Below are positions 35,012-43,444 of a stretch of DNA of 64,000 nt, piece by piece. This stretch comes from Paenibacillus roseus (GTDB taxonomy: Bacteria > Bacillota > Bacilli > Paenibacillales > Paenibacillaceae), in contig NZ_JAELUP010000004.1 of assembly GCF_016424485.1 (NCBI RefSeq), forward strand, positions 64,345 through 128,344. The letters are read 5' to 3'. Positions within the stretch are counted from its first letter, which is position 1, and every line of letters starts with the position of its first letter. The notes beneath the pieces were generated by a model. That model ran no database searches and was not told the origin of the DNA. It saw nothing but the letters and a program-made list of their open reading frames with translations. The translations under genes were made by a program, and so were the position numbers.

Positions 35012-36196
35012 TTGAAAACTCAACAGGCAATGACCTGGCCTTTTTTGCGTTTATATGGGCTTGCTTTTCTATTTTTCAGCGCCAATCCGATATTGAACGT
35101 TATTCTTCCGCTCCGCGGTGAAAGTCTGGGCGCCAACAACGCCCAAATTGGTCTGGTTATGGGAAGCTATATGCTGACGAGCATGGTTCTCCGTCCATGG
35201 GCCGGGTATTTTACGCAAAAATACGGCCCGCTTAACATTTTACGCATACTGCTTGTTGCCAATGGTCTGGCGCTTATCTTGTACACCATCAGTGGGCTGG
35301 AGGGCTTTGTGGCAGCGAGGCTCATACAGGGAGTATCAACAGCCTTTGTCTCGATGGCACTGCAAATGGGGATTATTGACGCCCTGCCTGATCATGAACG
35401 TTCTCAAGGCGTATCCTTGTTAACCTTATCGACTTACATACCGTCCATTATTGGTCCGTTGCTTGCGCTTGGCATCTGGGAGTGGGGCGGGATGAATGCT
35501 TTTACGATGGCTATGGTCGGCATTGCAGTCATTACCGCGGTGTTCGGGTTTAATGCGCCGATTCAGTCATCTCCCAAAGCGGAAGGCGGGGCTGTGAAAT
35601 CCAGTCCAGGGATGTTCAAAGCTTTCGGGCAACTTGTTACCAACCGCTCGCTAATGATTAGCAGCATCCTTATGTTCGCCGCGTCTGTTGTGTTTGGTGC
35701 GGTCACCATGTTCCTTCCGTTGTACGCGACCCAGATTAATAACGGCAATGCAGGCATCTACCTGATGATACAAGCAGCTGTTGTCGTGCTGTCGCGTTTT
35801 CTGCTTCGCAACCGGATTCCGTCCGATGGGAAGTGGCATCCCCGGTTAGTTATTGGGATTCTCCTTATTGCCGCGGGGGCGGCGGAACTGCTGTCCTTAT
35901 CGAAGCTGGCGGGAGCCGGCCTGCTTTACGCTTCGGCTGTTTTAATGGGAACGGCGCAGGCGTTGTTGTATCCAATCCTGATGACTTATTTAACATTTGT
36001 CCTTCCTGCAGTATCAAGAAATGTACGGATCGGCTTGTTCATCGCAATGGCTGATTTTGGAATGTCCATGGGCGGCATTGTAATGGGCCTAGTGGCGGAT
36101 GTATGGTCTTATTCTGCGATGTACGCGTTTTGTTCAGGACTTCTAATAGCGGCAGGGCTGGTTGCTTTCTTTAGCCGAAATGCAAAAGAAATGTAG
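35012..36196 (+). CDS. MFS transporter
   Basis: The TTG at 35012 is six bases after GGAGGGG and gives MKTQQAMTWPFLRLYGL; the frame extends to 34985 without a ribosome binding site. The 394-aa protein has 12 predicted membrane helices and the MFS loop 2-3 motif region (GSYMLTSMVLRPWAGYFTQK). It resembles the YfkF/YfmO-like drug or metabolite efflux group. The substrate is unknown. It is monocistronic; repeat R2 begins 12 bases after the stop and its large hairpin may end transcription. Confidence 0.85.
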   Translation: MKTQQAMTWPFLRLYGLAFLFFSANPILNVILPLRGESLGANNAQIGLVMGSYMLTSMVLRPWAGYFTQKYGPLNILRILLVANGLALILYTISGLEGFVAARLIQGVSTAFVSMALQMGIIDALPDHERSQGVSLLTLSTYIPSIIGPLLALGIWEWGGMNAFTMAMVGIAVITAVFGFNAPIQSSPKAEGGAVKSSPGMFKAFGQLVTNRSLMISSILMFAASVVFGAVTMFLPLYATQINNGNAGIYLMIQAAVVVLSRFLLRNRIPSDGKWHPRLVIGILLIAAGAAELLSLSKLAGAGLLYASAVLMGTAQALLYPILMTYLTFVLPAVSRNVRIGLFIAMADFGMSMGGIVMGLVADVWSYSAMYAFCSGLLIAAGLVAFFSRNAKEM

Positions 36197-36208
36197 GTTC
36201 GTTATTCC

Positions 36209-36422
36209 GGCTCAAAACCAAAATTAGTGGTTGGCCATCTAGGTGGAGGAGGCGCTGCGTGGCAGAGGATTCTTCCGATCGCTGTTAAAGCCTGATTTCT
36301 TTATAGGATAGAGGTTAGCAGGGGAAATCGGGCTTTAAAAGGCGAGCGCTTCGCTTCTCCAGAATTCCTCTGCCACTACGCTGTTCTCTCCCTATGTAAA
36401 CCACTAATTTTTAGGTTGAGCC
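36209..36422 (+). repeat. Palindromic element copy R2 (type A, full length with terminal inverted repeats)
   Basis: Terminal inverted repeats GGCTCAAAACC...TTAGTGGTT and AACCACTAA...GGTTGAGCC. Inside are outer stem GGCAGAGGA / TCCTCTGCC, block TTCTTCCGATCGCTGTT, inner stem AAAGCCTGATTTC / GAAATCGGGCTTT and block GCGAGCGCTTCGCTTCTCC. Flanked by GTTATT on both sides (36201-36206 and about 36423-36428), a possible target duplication. Confidence 0.92.
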
Positions 36423-36469
36423 GTTATTTATATCCTTAATTTGAGGGAAAGACAGAGGGAGGAAGACAA

Positions 36470-36766
36470 ATGATTGATATAGTTGTTAAATCTAAATTTA
36501 CAGTTATCGGAAAACTAGGTCAGGGACTTGCTACAGAAGGGTCCAGCTGGGTACCGCCGTTATGGGAAGAGGCAAATGATAAATTTTCTGAAATAAGCAA
36601 TCTTGCAAAACTGAATCCTGACGGCAGTATAGCAGGGTGGATTGTCAGCAGTAACTCAGACAGTTTTTTTAAGGGCTGCCCTGCAGCTCCTCACAAGGAT
36701 ACGGCTCTGATTTCCCGTGCCTTTTTTCAAAATGGCAAGCCAACAGATCACTTTACGAGCAGTTAG
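36470..36766 (+). pseudogene. Truncated effector-binding (GyrI-like) domain protein
   Basis: ATG at 36470 has a good ribosome binding site (AGGGAGGAAG). The first 60 of 98 residues (VVKSKFTVIGKLGQG, SSWVPPLWEEANDKF) resemble the start of GyrI-like/AraC-type small-molecule binding domains of about 155 aa. The expected second half is missing and the tail (SFFKGCPAAPHKDTALISR) does not look like the family. I therefore call it a probable broken gene in the decayed island. The family name is from memory of the motif and moderately sure. Confidence 0.45.
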
Positions 36767-36971
36767 TAAGGAACGGGCACACCGATATAAACAGGAAACG
36801 ATTACTTCTGAAATCAGCGCGTAGAGGTTCCTGGATCATTGATATTAAAAATAGGTAACTACTAGAGTCGCAATTGGGAGGGGGTACATAGAATAATAAG
36901 GTAAGGAGCCCTGGATACAAGAAGGGAAAAACGATTGAAAATCACACAATCACTTAAAGGAGGCTACATGT

Positions 36972-37250
36972 ATGGAAGGTTCAATGAGATTCGTGGCATT
37001 TCCTGCCGAGGTATTATACCCGGGTGGGGGAAATAAAAGGCAGTATGATCATTTTCAGGTAGATGAGGGACTTAAAACAGCTAAAACAGCTAAAACAGCT
37101 GCATATGCATTTGTGGCTGATGAGTGTCCCGACCCCCAATGCGACGGGATGAGTAACTTAGCTCCAAACCTATTTGAGATTTTTGAGCCGTACTTTATCG
37201 TGGAGTACAACGATGAAAATGCAGTCGAAAAACTCCCTTATATGAAATAA
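36972..37250 (+). CDS. Hypothetical 92-aa protein
   Basis: ATG at 36972 is eight bases from a perfect AAAGGAGG. The 92-aa product has no signal peptide or membrane segment, is acidic towards the end (EYNDENAVEKLPYMK) and contains a triple TAK microrepeat from three copies of a 9-bp unit (about 37077-37103). Two Cys residues occur in DECPDPQCDG, a possible metal or disulfide pair. I do not recognise the family. It lies in the decayed island next to a broken IS3, so it may be a remnant. Confidence 0.45.
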   Translation: MEGSMRFVAFPAEVLYPGGGNKRQYDHFQVDEGLKTAKTAKTAAYAFVADECPDPQCDGMSNLAPNLFEIFEPYFIVEYNDENAVEKLPYMK

Positions 37251-37279
37251 AATGAAAGCAAACGAGGGGACAAGTGACA

Positions 37280-38380
37280 ATGAATCGATACGACAAAGCA
37301 TTTAAAGAAGAAGCCGTAAGATTGAGCGATGAGATTGGATCAAGACGGCCCGTGAAATCGAATTAGAAAGAGAAATAGGCGAGTTGCGTCGCGCGAATGA
37401 CATTCTCAAGGACGCACTCGGTTTTTTCGCAAAAGACCGGAAGCGGTAAAGGCATGCCAGCTCTATGCATACATCCGTGAACGACGGAATCAGTGGACCG
37501 TCAAGGAGATGTGCGAGGTACTTGCTGTCAGCGAATCGGGTTATTACCGTAGCTTGAAGCCCATACCCAAACAGGAGAGGCAGCAACTTCTTCTGGTCAA
37601 AATCAAAGATATCATTGGTGAACATGAAGACAACCGGAATTACGGTGTCCAGCGTATTCTGCTGGCGCTGTCCCAAATCGAGATCACAACCAGCTACAGC
37701 ACCGTCTACCGAATCATGAAGAAACATGACCTGCTGAAGAAAGTGAGGCGTCACCCACACGGCATTACACGCGAAGATGCCGCAGCTCAAAAGAGCGAGA
37801 ATCTGATCCAGAGAGACTTCAAAGCCTCAGCACCCAACCAGAAATGGCTATCGGATATCACCGAAATCCCTTGTTCAGACGGCAAGCTCTATCTGTCCGC
37901 GGTCCTGGATGGTTTCAACGGAGAGATCGTGGGCCTGGCCATGGACGACAACATGCGTAAGGAACTCTGCATCCAAGCCTTTGAGAACGCCTGCAAAGCG
38001 AGAAATGCTCGCGGAATGACTTTTCACAGCGATCGAGGCAGCCCATTCACGAGTCATGCTTTCCGGGAGAGTCTGGCTAAACGTAACGCCATTCAAAGCA
38101 TGAACGGCACGGGCCGTTGTTATGACAACGCAAGGAAAGCTTTTTTGCTACGCTAAAGAAAGAGAAGGTGTACAAGATCAAAACGGAGCGCTATCCGATG
38201 GCCGATATAAAATCGATCATCTTTAGATACATTATGGTTTACTACAACAGGCGGCGGATCTACACCTCTAATCCAGGAGGCTGGCCCCCAGCTATTTATC
38301 GCGAAAGAATGCTGTTACAAGCAGCATAGCAACGGGATTTCTGTATGAGGGTGTTTTCAAACTGCACTTTTTTTGACAAC
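37280..38380 (+). mobile_element. Degenerate IS3-family insertion sequence
   Basis: orfA begins at 37280 (MNRYDKAFKEEAVRLSDEI) but has an internal deletion, rejoining at ELRRANDILKDALGFF before a stop near 37450. orfB is out of frame at its end (see next entry). The right end is about 38360-38380 (CAAACTGCAC then TTTTTTTGACA); no matching inverted copy is found at the left, so the left end is probably lost. The element cannot move on its own. Confidence 0.85.
37455..38329 (+). pseudogene. IS3-family transposase OrfB, frameshifted
   Basis: The frame reads QLYAYIRERRNQWTVKEMCE, the HTH_21 segment VSESGYYR, YGVQRILLAL and the rve integrase core: first Asp in KWLSDITEIP, second in FHSDRGSPFTSH. 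At the T-run near 38142 an extra base shifts the frame and stops it at 38156 (RKAFLLR). In the next frame the expected ESFFATLKKEKVY with the catalytic Glu continues to 38329 (RERMLLQAA). The DDE triad is therefore split by the frameshift. It belongs to the IS3 family by these motifs; the exact subgroup is not decided. Confidence 0.88.
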
Positions 38381-38403
38381 TCCACTACTCTGTAGTGATT
38401 TGA

Positions 38404-38432
38404 GGCCCTCTGAGGAAGACGGAGGGCTTTTT
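38404..38432 (+). terminator. Terminator in island after IS3 remnant
   Basis: GCCCTC / GAGGGC with an 11-base loop and CTTTTTC. No complete gene precedes it, so it is probably the end of a lost transcription unit. Confidence 0.7.
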
Positions 38433-38633
38433 CGTATGTTTACATTTTAAAAGCAAAAAAGATACAAAAGGTGCTATTCTGATTCTCATTCACAAGCAAA
38501 TTCGAAATGCAATGTTAGCCGGAAGGTGGAGCAGCAATAAGAAAAACAAACAATTCATCATTTTCCTTTTTGCTGCTGTAACAGGCCGCATCTGAAGCGA
38601 GGTCCCTGGATGATTCAGGAGAGTTGATCTATA

Positions 38634-38823
38634 AATCAGTGCTGACAAACAGGAGAGAGCAGCGAAGGGGCAGAGGAATTCTGGAGAAGCGAAGCGCTCG
38701 CCTGTTAAAGCCCGAGTCCCTCTGCTAGCCTCTATCCTATAAAGGAATCGGGCTTTAACAGCGATCGGAAGAATCCTCTGCCACGCAGCGTTCCCTCCAC
38801 CTGGAGGGCAACCACTAATTTTG
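38634..38823 (-). repeat. Palindromic element copy R3 (type A, inverted relative to R2)
   Basis: On the minus strand it contains AAAATTAGTGGTTG, outer stem GGCAGAGGA / TCCTCTGCC, TTCTTCCGATCGCTGTT, inner stem AAAGCCCGA...TCGGGCTTT and GCGAGCGCTTCGCTTCTCC. The outermost GGCTCAA ends seen in R2 and R8 are lost. It is about 190 bp and faces R2 across 2.2 kb. Confidence 0.9.
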
Positions 38824-38959
38824 TGCGCCAGTCAGCCTGGATACCGCTTTGTATACAATAATTCTAAATTTTCATTCATTTCCTCCATCCTTTAAACGCC
38901 AGGAAAGTATTATGCTAAAGGAAGACTAGCATTTGCGAACGAAGGATGGTGTATCCGGT

Positions 38960-39571
38960 ATGCATTTTTTTCAACGGGATATTGTACTAGAGAATCATAT
39001 TGTGAAACTTGTGCCCTTTCACGGCAAATATAAAGATGGCCTGCGAAAAATTATTTTCGATAAGGAAATCACGAAATATACCGAGGATCATATCCTGGAC
39101 GATTATGCGCTGGAGCATTATATAGCGAGAACGCTGGCTGACCAGGTGGAGAAAGTCTCTTATCCGTTCATAGTCATTGACAAGGCAACAGGTGAAGTAG
39201 CCGGTTCAACCCGATATGGAAATCTGGCATTTTTCAGCAAAAGACTGGAAATCGGGTGGACCTGGTATGGCGCGCCTTACAGAGGCACGCAAATTAACAA
39301 AGCGACCAAGTTTGAACTGCTGAAGTTTGCCTTTGAGGCAATGGGCTTCCACCGTGTGCAGTTTAGCGTTGATATAGAAAATATCCGGTCTCAAAAGGCG
39401 GTCCTCAAGCTGGGCGCCAAGCAGGAAGGGATTTTCCGCAATAACTATTTGAATGCCAGAGGAGAAAGCAGAGATGATGTGTATTACAGCATCATTCATA
39501 CGGAGTGGCCGGAACTGAAACGTACAATTTTCCGTGAGTTCGCCGAATTGCCTGCGGTTTCATCACACTAG
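38960..39571 (+). CDS. GNAT acetyltransferase (RimJ/RimL-like)
   Basis: The 203-aa product from ATG 38960 (preceded by GAAGGATGG) starts MHFFQRDIVLENHIVKLVP; a TTG at 38933 after AAAGGAAG is a real alternative giving nine more residues. GNAT features: FIVIDKATGEVAGSTRY, LEIGWTWYGAPYRGTQINK (acetyl-CoA pyrophosphate loop, modified) and HRVQFSVDIENIRSQKAVLKLGA cut by motif boundaries. It probably acetylates a protein N-terminus or an amino compound in the cytoplasm. It is monocistronic and convergent with the next acetyltransferase. Confidence 0.85.
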   Translation: MHFFQRDIVLENHIVKLVPFHGKYKDGLRKIIFDKEITKYTEDHILDDYALEHYIARTLADQVEKVSYPFIVIDKATGEVAGSTRYGNLAFFSKRLEIGWTWYGAPYRGTQINKATKFELLKFAFEAMGFHRVQFSVDIENIRSQKAVLKLGAKQEGIFRNNYLNARGESRDDVYYSIIHTEWPELKRTIFREFAELPAVSSH

Positions 39572-39586
39572 ACTTTCGGAGCATGA

Positions 39587-39610
39587 AGAGGGGGAAACCC
39601 CTCTATTTTA
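39587..39610. terminator. Bidirectional terminator between two GNAT genes
   Basis: AGAGGGG / CCCCTCT around GAAA, followed by ATTTT on the plus strand. Confidence 0.8.
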
Positions 39611-40189
39611 AAACTCATCCCCGCGAACTTTGGAAAAGACCAGCGTGTGTCGAAGACCGCCATTTACATCACATGCATCATTACGAAGCGTGCCTTCAAA
39701 TGTGTAGCCTGAACGCTCTGCGACCTTCCGGCTGTTCGAGTTGCGGGAGTCGCAGCGAATTTCAATGCGATTGGCCTGCAACTCATGGATCGCATAGTTC
39801 GTAATGGCATGGACCGCTTCCGTAATATACCCGTTTCCGACTTGCGATGTTCTCGCCCAATACCCAATCTCAAACTTGCGTGCCTGCCAGTCTATCCGAT
39901 GCAGGCCGCTGCCGCCGACAAGCTCTCCCGTTTTTTTAAGAAATATATGAAGCCTCAAATCTCTGCGTGCCAAAAAGTCCAGCCGGGCATACCGAATATT
40001 CGACTCCGTGTCTTCAACCGAAGGAACGGTTTGTGCCCAAGGCATCCACGGGCGAAGCTCTTCAATACTGTCCCGAATCGCTTCGTTAACCACTGCGCCG
40101 TCTCCCCACAGCGGGGCGCGAACAAGCAGCCTCTCACTTTCAAAACTTTCAGGAAATTCGGTCAGAATTTGATCTGTATCAGCAGCCAT
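39608..40189 (-). CDS. GNAT acetyltransferase (RimJ/RimL-like)
   Basis: The 193-aa protein has RimJ/RimL features: FESERLLVRAPLWGDG near the start, ELRPWMPWAQ, KKTGELVGGSGLHRIDW, FEIGYWARTSQVGNGYITEA (acetyl-CoA binding) and IEIRCDSRNSNSRKVAERSG. The ATG at 40189 follows GGAGGGGG. It lies 42 bases after an SDR gene on the same strand, so the two are probably cotranscribed. The acceptor is unknown. It is not a close duplicate of the acetyltransferase facing it. Confidence 0.87.
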   Translation of the reverse strand: MAADTDQILTEFPESFESERLLVRAPLWGDGAVVNEAIRDSIEELRPWMPWAQTVPSVEDTESNIRYARLDFLARRDLRLHIFLKKTGELVGGSGLHRIDWQARKFEIGYWARTSQVGNGYITEAVHAITNYAIHELQANRIEIRCDSRNSNSRKVAERSGYTFEGTLRNDACDVNGGLRHTLVFSKVRGDEF

Positions 40190-40231
40190 TTTCCCAACCC
40201 CCTCCGAAATATTTCCAACGAATACACGATT

Positions 40232-40891
40232 TCATTCTTTTCCTGTGAATACGATCTCATGCTTTTCCCGTGTCTCGTACAAGTCCCAATACAACTCAGC
40301 AATCCGGGCGGGGTCAAAATTAGTGCCAGGCTTTACCTGTCCAGCTATCGTCACCGTACCTACAAAGATACCCTGGGGTGAAAGCTCCTCGGCCAAAGAG
40401 AGCGCCAGGTTGCGCATGGCTGCTTTTCCGATGGACAAAGACGCATAGTTTGCCGAAGGATAGAGAGACAGAGCGCCTCCTGTAAACAGAATCGTACCGT
40501 CCTGCCGCTCTGTCTGATCAGGAACTACCTGCAGGGCGCTTGTTAAAGCTCCCGCCACATCAACCTGCAAATGCCGGATCAGCGTTTCTGCCGTGAGGGA
40601 GGTTGGTTTTCCACCCCCAAGTACAGCGGCATTGTATACCAATACGTCCGTTACCCCGTGATGCTGCTTCACCTGAGCAAAGGCAGCTTGCAGAGACTCG
40701 GTACTTCCTGCATCCCCCGCTACTCCGTGGGCTTCAATGCCTAGAGCGCGCAGCTCGTCAACATATTGCTCCAGGCTGTTCGGGTTGCGCGAAATGAGCA
40801 CAATGCGGAACCCATTCTCTCCGAATTTCTTGGCTACATGATTGCCGACACCAGGACCCGCTCCTACAATTACAGCTAATTTTGAGTTCAT
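40232..40891 (-). CDS. Short-chain dehydrogenase/reductase
   Basis: The 219-aa protein begins KLAVIVGAGPGVGNHVAKKF, an atypical SDR glycine motif (GxGxGxG), followed by DVLVYNAAV (NAA in place of NNAG) and an active-site region ALSLYPSANYASLSIGKAAM with Ser, Tyr and Lys in approximately the right order. The cofactor-binding fold is clear but the catalytic Tyr spacing should be checked. RBS GGGGG precedes the ATG. It heads a two-gene unit with the acetyltransferase. The substrate is unknown. Confidence 0.83.
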   Translation of the reverse strand: MNSKLAVIVGAGPGVGNHVAKKFGENGFRIVLISRNPNSLEQYVDELRALGIEAHGVAGDAGSTESLQAAFAQVKQHHGVTDVLVYNAAVLGGGKPTSLTAETLIRHLQVDVAGALTSALQVVPDQTERQDGTILFTGGALSLYPSANYASLSIGKAAMRNLALSLAEELSPQGIFVGTVTIAGQVKPGTNFDPARIAELYWDLYETREKHEIVFTGKE

Positions 40892-41017
40892 TTTTTACCC
40901 CCTGAAGTGGTTGTATGTTACATTAATAAGAGCGATTATACGCCTGACTGGTCCAAATGGAAAGCATGAATTTATTCTATACCAGTTCATACAATTCGAA
41001 CAAACTCACGATATAAC

Positions 41018-41617
41018 ATGAAGAAACTCATCCTGGCTATTATTTTAGCAATTAGGATCATTCTTCTGCTTGTATGGGGCAACCATTACATTATCGGAAC
41101 CAAGTCCCGGACGCCGCCGGTTGAGTCTCCTGTCGATTCGACTTCAGCAGGTTCTGCTGACAGCACAAATTTTACAGATACCGAGCACTTGCTCCTTGAT
41201 CCGGATGCCGACGACGAAGATACAGGCAGTGACGGGAAATGGATCTATTTAACGTTCGATGACGGCCCATCATCTGTAAGCGATAAAATTTTGGATATAT
41301 TGGATCAGTACAAGGTCAAAGCAACGTTTTTCATGCTGGAGCCTCATATGAGGACATACCCGGAAATCCTGAAGCGGATGGTGAAGGAAGGCCATGGGGT
41401 TGGGATACATGGCGTCACGCATGATAAGCATAAATTTTACCATTCCGAGCAAACGGCTTTTGACGAGATGATCAAAGGCCAGGCGACGCTGGAGAGTATC
41501 ACTGGGATAAAGACGGAGCTGATCCGCTCTCCGTACGGCAGCATTCCGTATTTGCTGGACTCCTATCGACAAGTGTTGGACTATTTGAAAGCAAACCCTC
41601 TCAGCTTCAATTGTTAG
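41018..41617 (+). pseudogene. Polysaccharide deacetylase (NodB), C-terminally truncated
   Basis: The frame encodes 199 aa: an N-terminal membrane anchor (LILAIILAIRIILLLVW), an acidic Ser/Asp linker (about 35-72), then a NodB domain with motif 1 YLTFDDGPS (metal Asp), motif 2 GIHGVTHDKHKF (His pair) and motif 3 RSPYGSIPYLL. After SYRQVLDYL the family sequence stops and KANPLSFNC follows before the stop codon. Motifs 4 and 5 (catalytic Trp and His) are missing, so the enzyme is probably inactive. The family acts on peptidoglycan or chitin outside the membrane. No strong ribosome binding site is seen. Confidence 0.75.
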
Positions 41618-41720
41618 AGCCGGTGTCGACATGTTAGAGAGTAATTCGTCTTTCATTTCCCGATTGTTGGTCTTGTCCATGGCAGTCAGCAAATATTTTG
41701 CCCAAATTTCAAAAATACTG

Positions 41721-41749
41721 TTTACCTGATCTTTAATTTTTGATAATAT
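41721..41749 (+). promoter_or_regulatory. Promoter of T-box/asd transcript
   Basis: TTTACC at 41721-41726, 17-base spacer, TAATAT at 41744-41749; start predicted near 41756, the beginning of the T-box leader. Confidence 0.7.
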
Positions 41750-41755
41750 AACTTC

Positions 41756-42053
41756 CATAAGCAAATGCGATGACGAGATGAGTAGATAAATGAATTCTTT
41801 CGCAGAGAGCTCCGGAAGCTGAGAAGGAGTAAAGAATTGTTTATTGAAGAAAGACTCTGAGCAGCATATCGGAATCCCGCATAGGGAGGGTGATGTGCCA
41901 GGGGCTCCTGTTACAGAGCTAGAGTATATGCATTGCCAAGGCAATGCCGTACTTGAAGAGGCTGATATGGCGACATATGAGCAAATTTAGGGTGGTACCA
42001 CGAGGATACAATCTCGTCCCTGAGACAATAGTCTTAGGGATGGGATTTTTTTG
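41756..42053 (+). ncRNA. T-box leader controlling asd (candidate isoleucine specifier)
   Basis: The T-box sequence AGGGTGGTACCACG is at 41989-42002, followed by the antiterminator partner CTCGTCCCT and a terminator ending in seven T residues. Stem I elements are visible: GATGAGTAGAT, AGAGAGCTCCGG, and a specifier-loop-like GCATATCGGAAT. The codon in the usual place before GGAA is ATC (41868-41870), which would sense tRNA-Ile. Uncharged tRNA would favour antitermination and asd expression. The T-box call is firm; the specifier is an inference that needs structure modelling. Confidence 0.88.
42011..42053 (+). terminator. T-box regulated terminator
   Basis: ATCTCGTCCCTGAGAC pairs imperfectly with GTCTTAGGGATGGGAT, then TTTTTT. 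Its left arm overlaps the antiterminator. Confidence 0.85.
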
Positions 42054-42112
42054 TTATCTATTGGCAAGATTACAACAACTTATGACAACCTTTGAAAGGA
42101 TGGAATACCTAC

Positions 42113-43198
42113 ATGACACAAAAATTAAGAGCAGGAATCGTTGGCGGCACCGGCATGGTCGGCCAGCGCTTTATTGAACTGCTGGATCAGCATCCTTGGT
42201 TCCAGGTTACAGCGATTGCCGCAAGCGCCGGATCGGCAGGAAAAGCCTATGAGCAAGCGGTTCAGGGAAGATGGAAGCTAAGCACTCCGATACCTGAGGA
42301 GATTAAATCTATTGTTGTACAGGACGCTTCCAAAGTCGATGCGTTCGCTGCAGAAGTTGATTTTATCTTCTGTGCAGTCGATATGAAGAAAGATGAAGTC
42401 AAGGCGCTGGAGGAAGCGTACGCGAAGACTGGCACGCCTGTTGTATCCAACAACTCCGCACACCGCTGGACGCCGGACGTGCCGATGGTTATTCCGGAGA
42501 TCAACCCGGAACATTTGGAAGTGATTGCTGCTCAACGCGAGCGGCTGGGCACCTCCACCGGGTTTATCGCAGTGAAGCCGAACTGCTCGATCCAAAGCTA
42601 TGTGCCGATGCTGAACGCTCTTCGGGAATTCAAGCCGACCACCGTCGTAGCCTCCACCTATCAGGCGATCTCCGGCGCAGGCAAGAACTTTACCGACTGG
42701 CCAGAGATGCTGGATAACGTGATTCCATATATCGGCGGCGAGGAAGAGAAGAGCGAGCAGGAGCCGCTGCGCATCTGGGGCAGTGTGGAGAACGGGGAAA
42801 TTGTAAAAGCAAGCGAGCCGCTTATCACAACTCAATGTATTCGTGTACCGGTTACAGACGGTCATTTGGCTACGGTATTCGTATCCTTCGAGCAAAAGCC
42901 GACCAAGGAAGAAATACTTGACCGCTGGCAGCAGTACACAGGCCGTCCGCAGAAGTTGGAATTGCCAAGCGCACCAAAGCAGTTCATCACGTACTTCGAG
43001 GAAGAGAATCGTCCTCAGACCAATCTGGACCGTGATATTGAGCATGGTATGGGCATATCCGCAGGCAGATTGCGTGAGGATTCCCTTTACGATTACAAAT
43101 TCGTAGGTCTATCCCACAATACTTTGCGCGGGGCTGCCGGCGGAGCCGTCCTGATCGCGGAGTTGCTGAAAGCAGAAGGCTACATTCAACCAAAATAA
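42113..43198 (+). CDS. asd: Aspartate-semialdehyde dehydrogenase
   Basis: ATG at 42113 gives MTQKLRAGIVGGTGMVGQRF; AAGGA lies 12 bases upstream and the longer frame to 42092 has no site. The 361-aa protein has the NADP glycine motif, SNNSAHRW, the catalytic Cys in VKPNCSIQSY, STYQAISGAG and the C-terminal LSHNTLRGAAGGAVL. Length and NCSIQ place it in the longer archaeal/fungal-like Asd branch that also occurs in Gram-positives. It reduces aspartyl phosphate to aspartate semialdehyde, the branch point for lysine, threonine, methionine and isoleucine. It stands alone behind a T-box leader. Confidence 0.94.
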   Translation: MTQKLRAGIVGGTGMVGQRFIELLDQHPWFQVTAIAASAGSAGKAYEQAVQGRWKLSTPIPEEIKSIVVQDASKVDAFAAEVDFIFCAVDMKKDEVKALEEAYAKTGTPVVSNNSAHRWTPDVPMVIPEINPEHLEVIAAQRERLGTSTGFIAVKPNCSIQSYVPMLNALREFKPTTVVASTYQAISGAGKNFTDWPEMLDNVIPYIGGEEEKSEQEPLRIWGSVENGEIVKASEPLITTQCIRVPVTDGHLATVFVSFEQKPTKEEILDRWQQYTGRPQKLELPSAPKQFITYFEEENRPQTNLDRDIEHGMGISAGRLREDSLYDYKFVGLSHNTLRGAAGGAVLIAELLKAEGYIQPK

Positions 43199-43220
43199 TT
43201 CGGTAACTCATTTATTTGTT

Positions 43221-43245
43221 AGACCGTCCTTGAGGCGGTCTTTTT
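43221..43245 (+). terminator. Terminator of asd
   Basis: AGACCG / CGGTCT with an 8-base loop, followed by TTTTT. Confidence 0.85.
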
Positions 43246-43249
43246 AATG

Positions 43250-43295
43250 GCTTATATTTCACCACGAAACGAAGTTTTTGCCCGTCAAAGGACGG
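43250..43295 (+). repeat. CCGTC repeat, copy C3
   Basis: GGCTTATATTTCACCACGAA, then the hairpin CCGTCAAAGGACGG. The right part of the unit (CAAAGCCGTTT) is missing. Confidence 0.7.
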
Positions 43296-43308
43296 AAAGG
43301 GGATAACG

Positions 43309-43380
43309 ATGAACAAAACCGTATTTGCAACCGGGGCGGACAGGGGATTGCCTTCAACACGACAACGTTTGATGTGTTGA
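43309..43380 (+). pseudogene. SDR 5'-end remnant
   Basis: The 23-aa frame MNKTVFATGADRGLPSTRQR resembles the first 14 residues of an SDR (NKTVFITGADRGLG) and then breaks off. AAAGGGG precedes the ATG. The stop codon lies in the -35 box of the zagA promoter. Too short for certainty. Confidence 0.35.
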
Positions 43381-43405
43381 CAGTCCACTAAAACGTCTGT
43401 ATATT
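43377..43405 (+). promoter_or_regulatory. Promoter of zagA
   Basis: TTGACA at 43377-43382, 17-base spacer, TATATT at 43400-43405. Confidence 0.85.
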
Positions 43406-43407
43406 AA

Positions 43408-43430
43408 TTAATAGTAATAATTACTATTAA
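43408..43430 (+). promoter_or_regulatory. Zur box upstream of zagA
   Basis: Perfect 11-bp inverted repeat TTAATAGTAAT and ATTACTATTAA around a single A, centred on the predicted transcription start. It fits the Bacillus Zur box (TCGTAATnATTACGA-like). Zinc-dependent repression is inferred. Confidence 0.8.
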
Positions 43431-43444
43431 AGAGGTGTTAAAGC

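Noticed and set aside
36835-36850. cre-like sequence GGAAACGATTAC in the decayed island
   Set aside because: It misses fixed consensus positions at both ends and there is no intact gene for it to control.
37280-38380. Active IS3 element
   Set aside because: orfA has an internal deletion, orfB is frameshifted before the catalytic Glu and the left end is missing.
41270-41944. 224-aa minus-strand frame opposite the deacetylase and T-box
   Set aside because: It runs antisense through conserved deacetylase motifs and the T-box leader. Only its middle part looks protein-like; this is noted as a possible fragment, not a gene.
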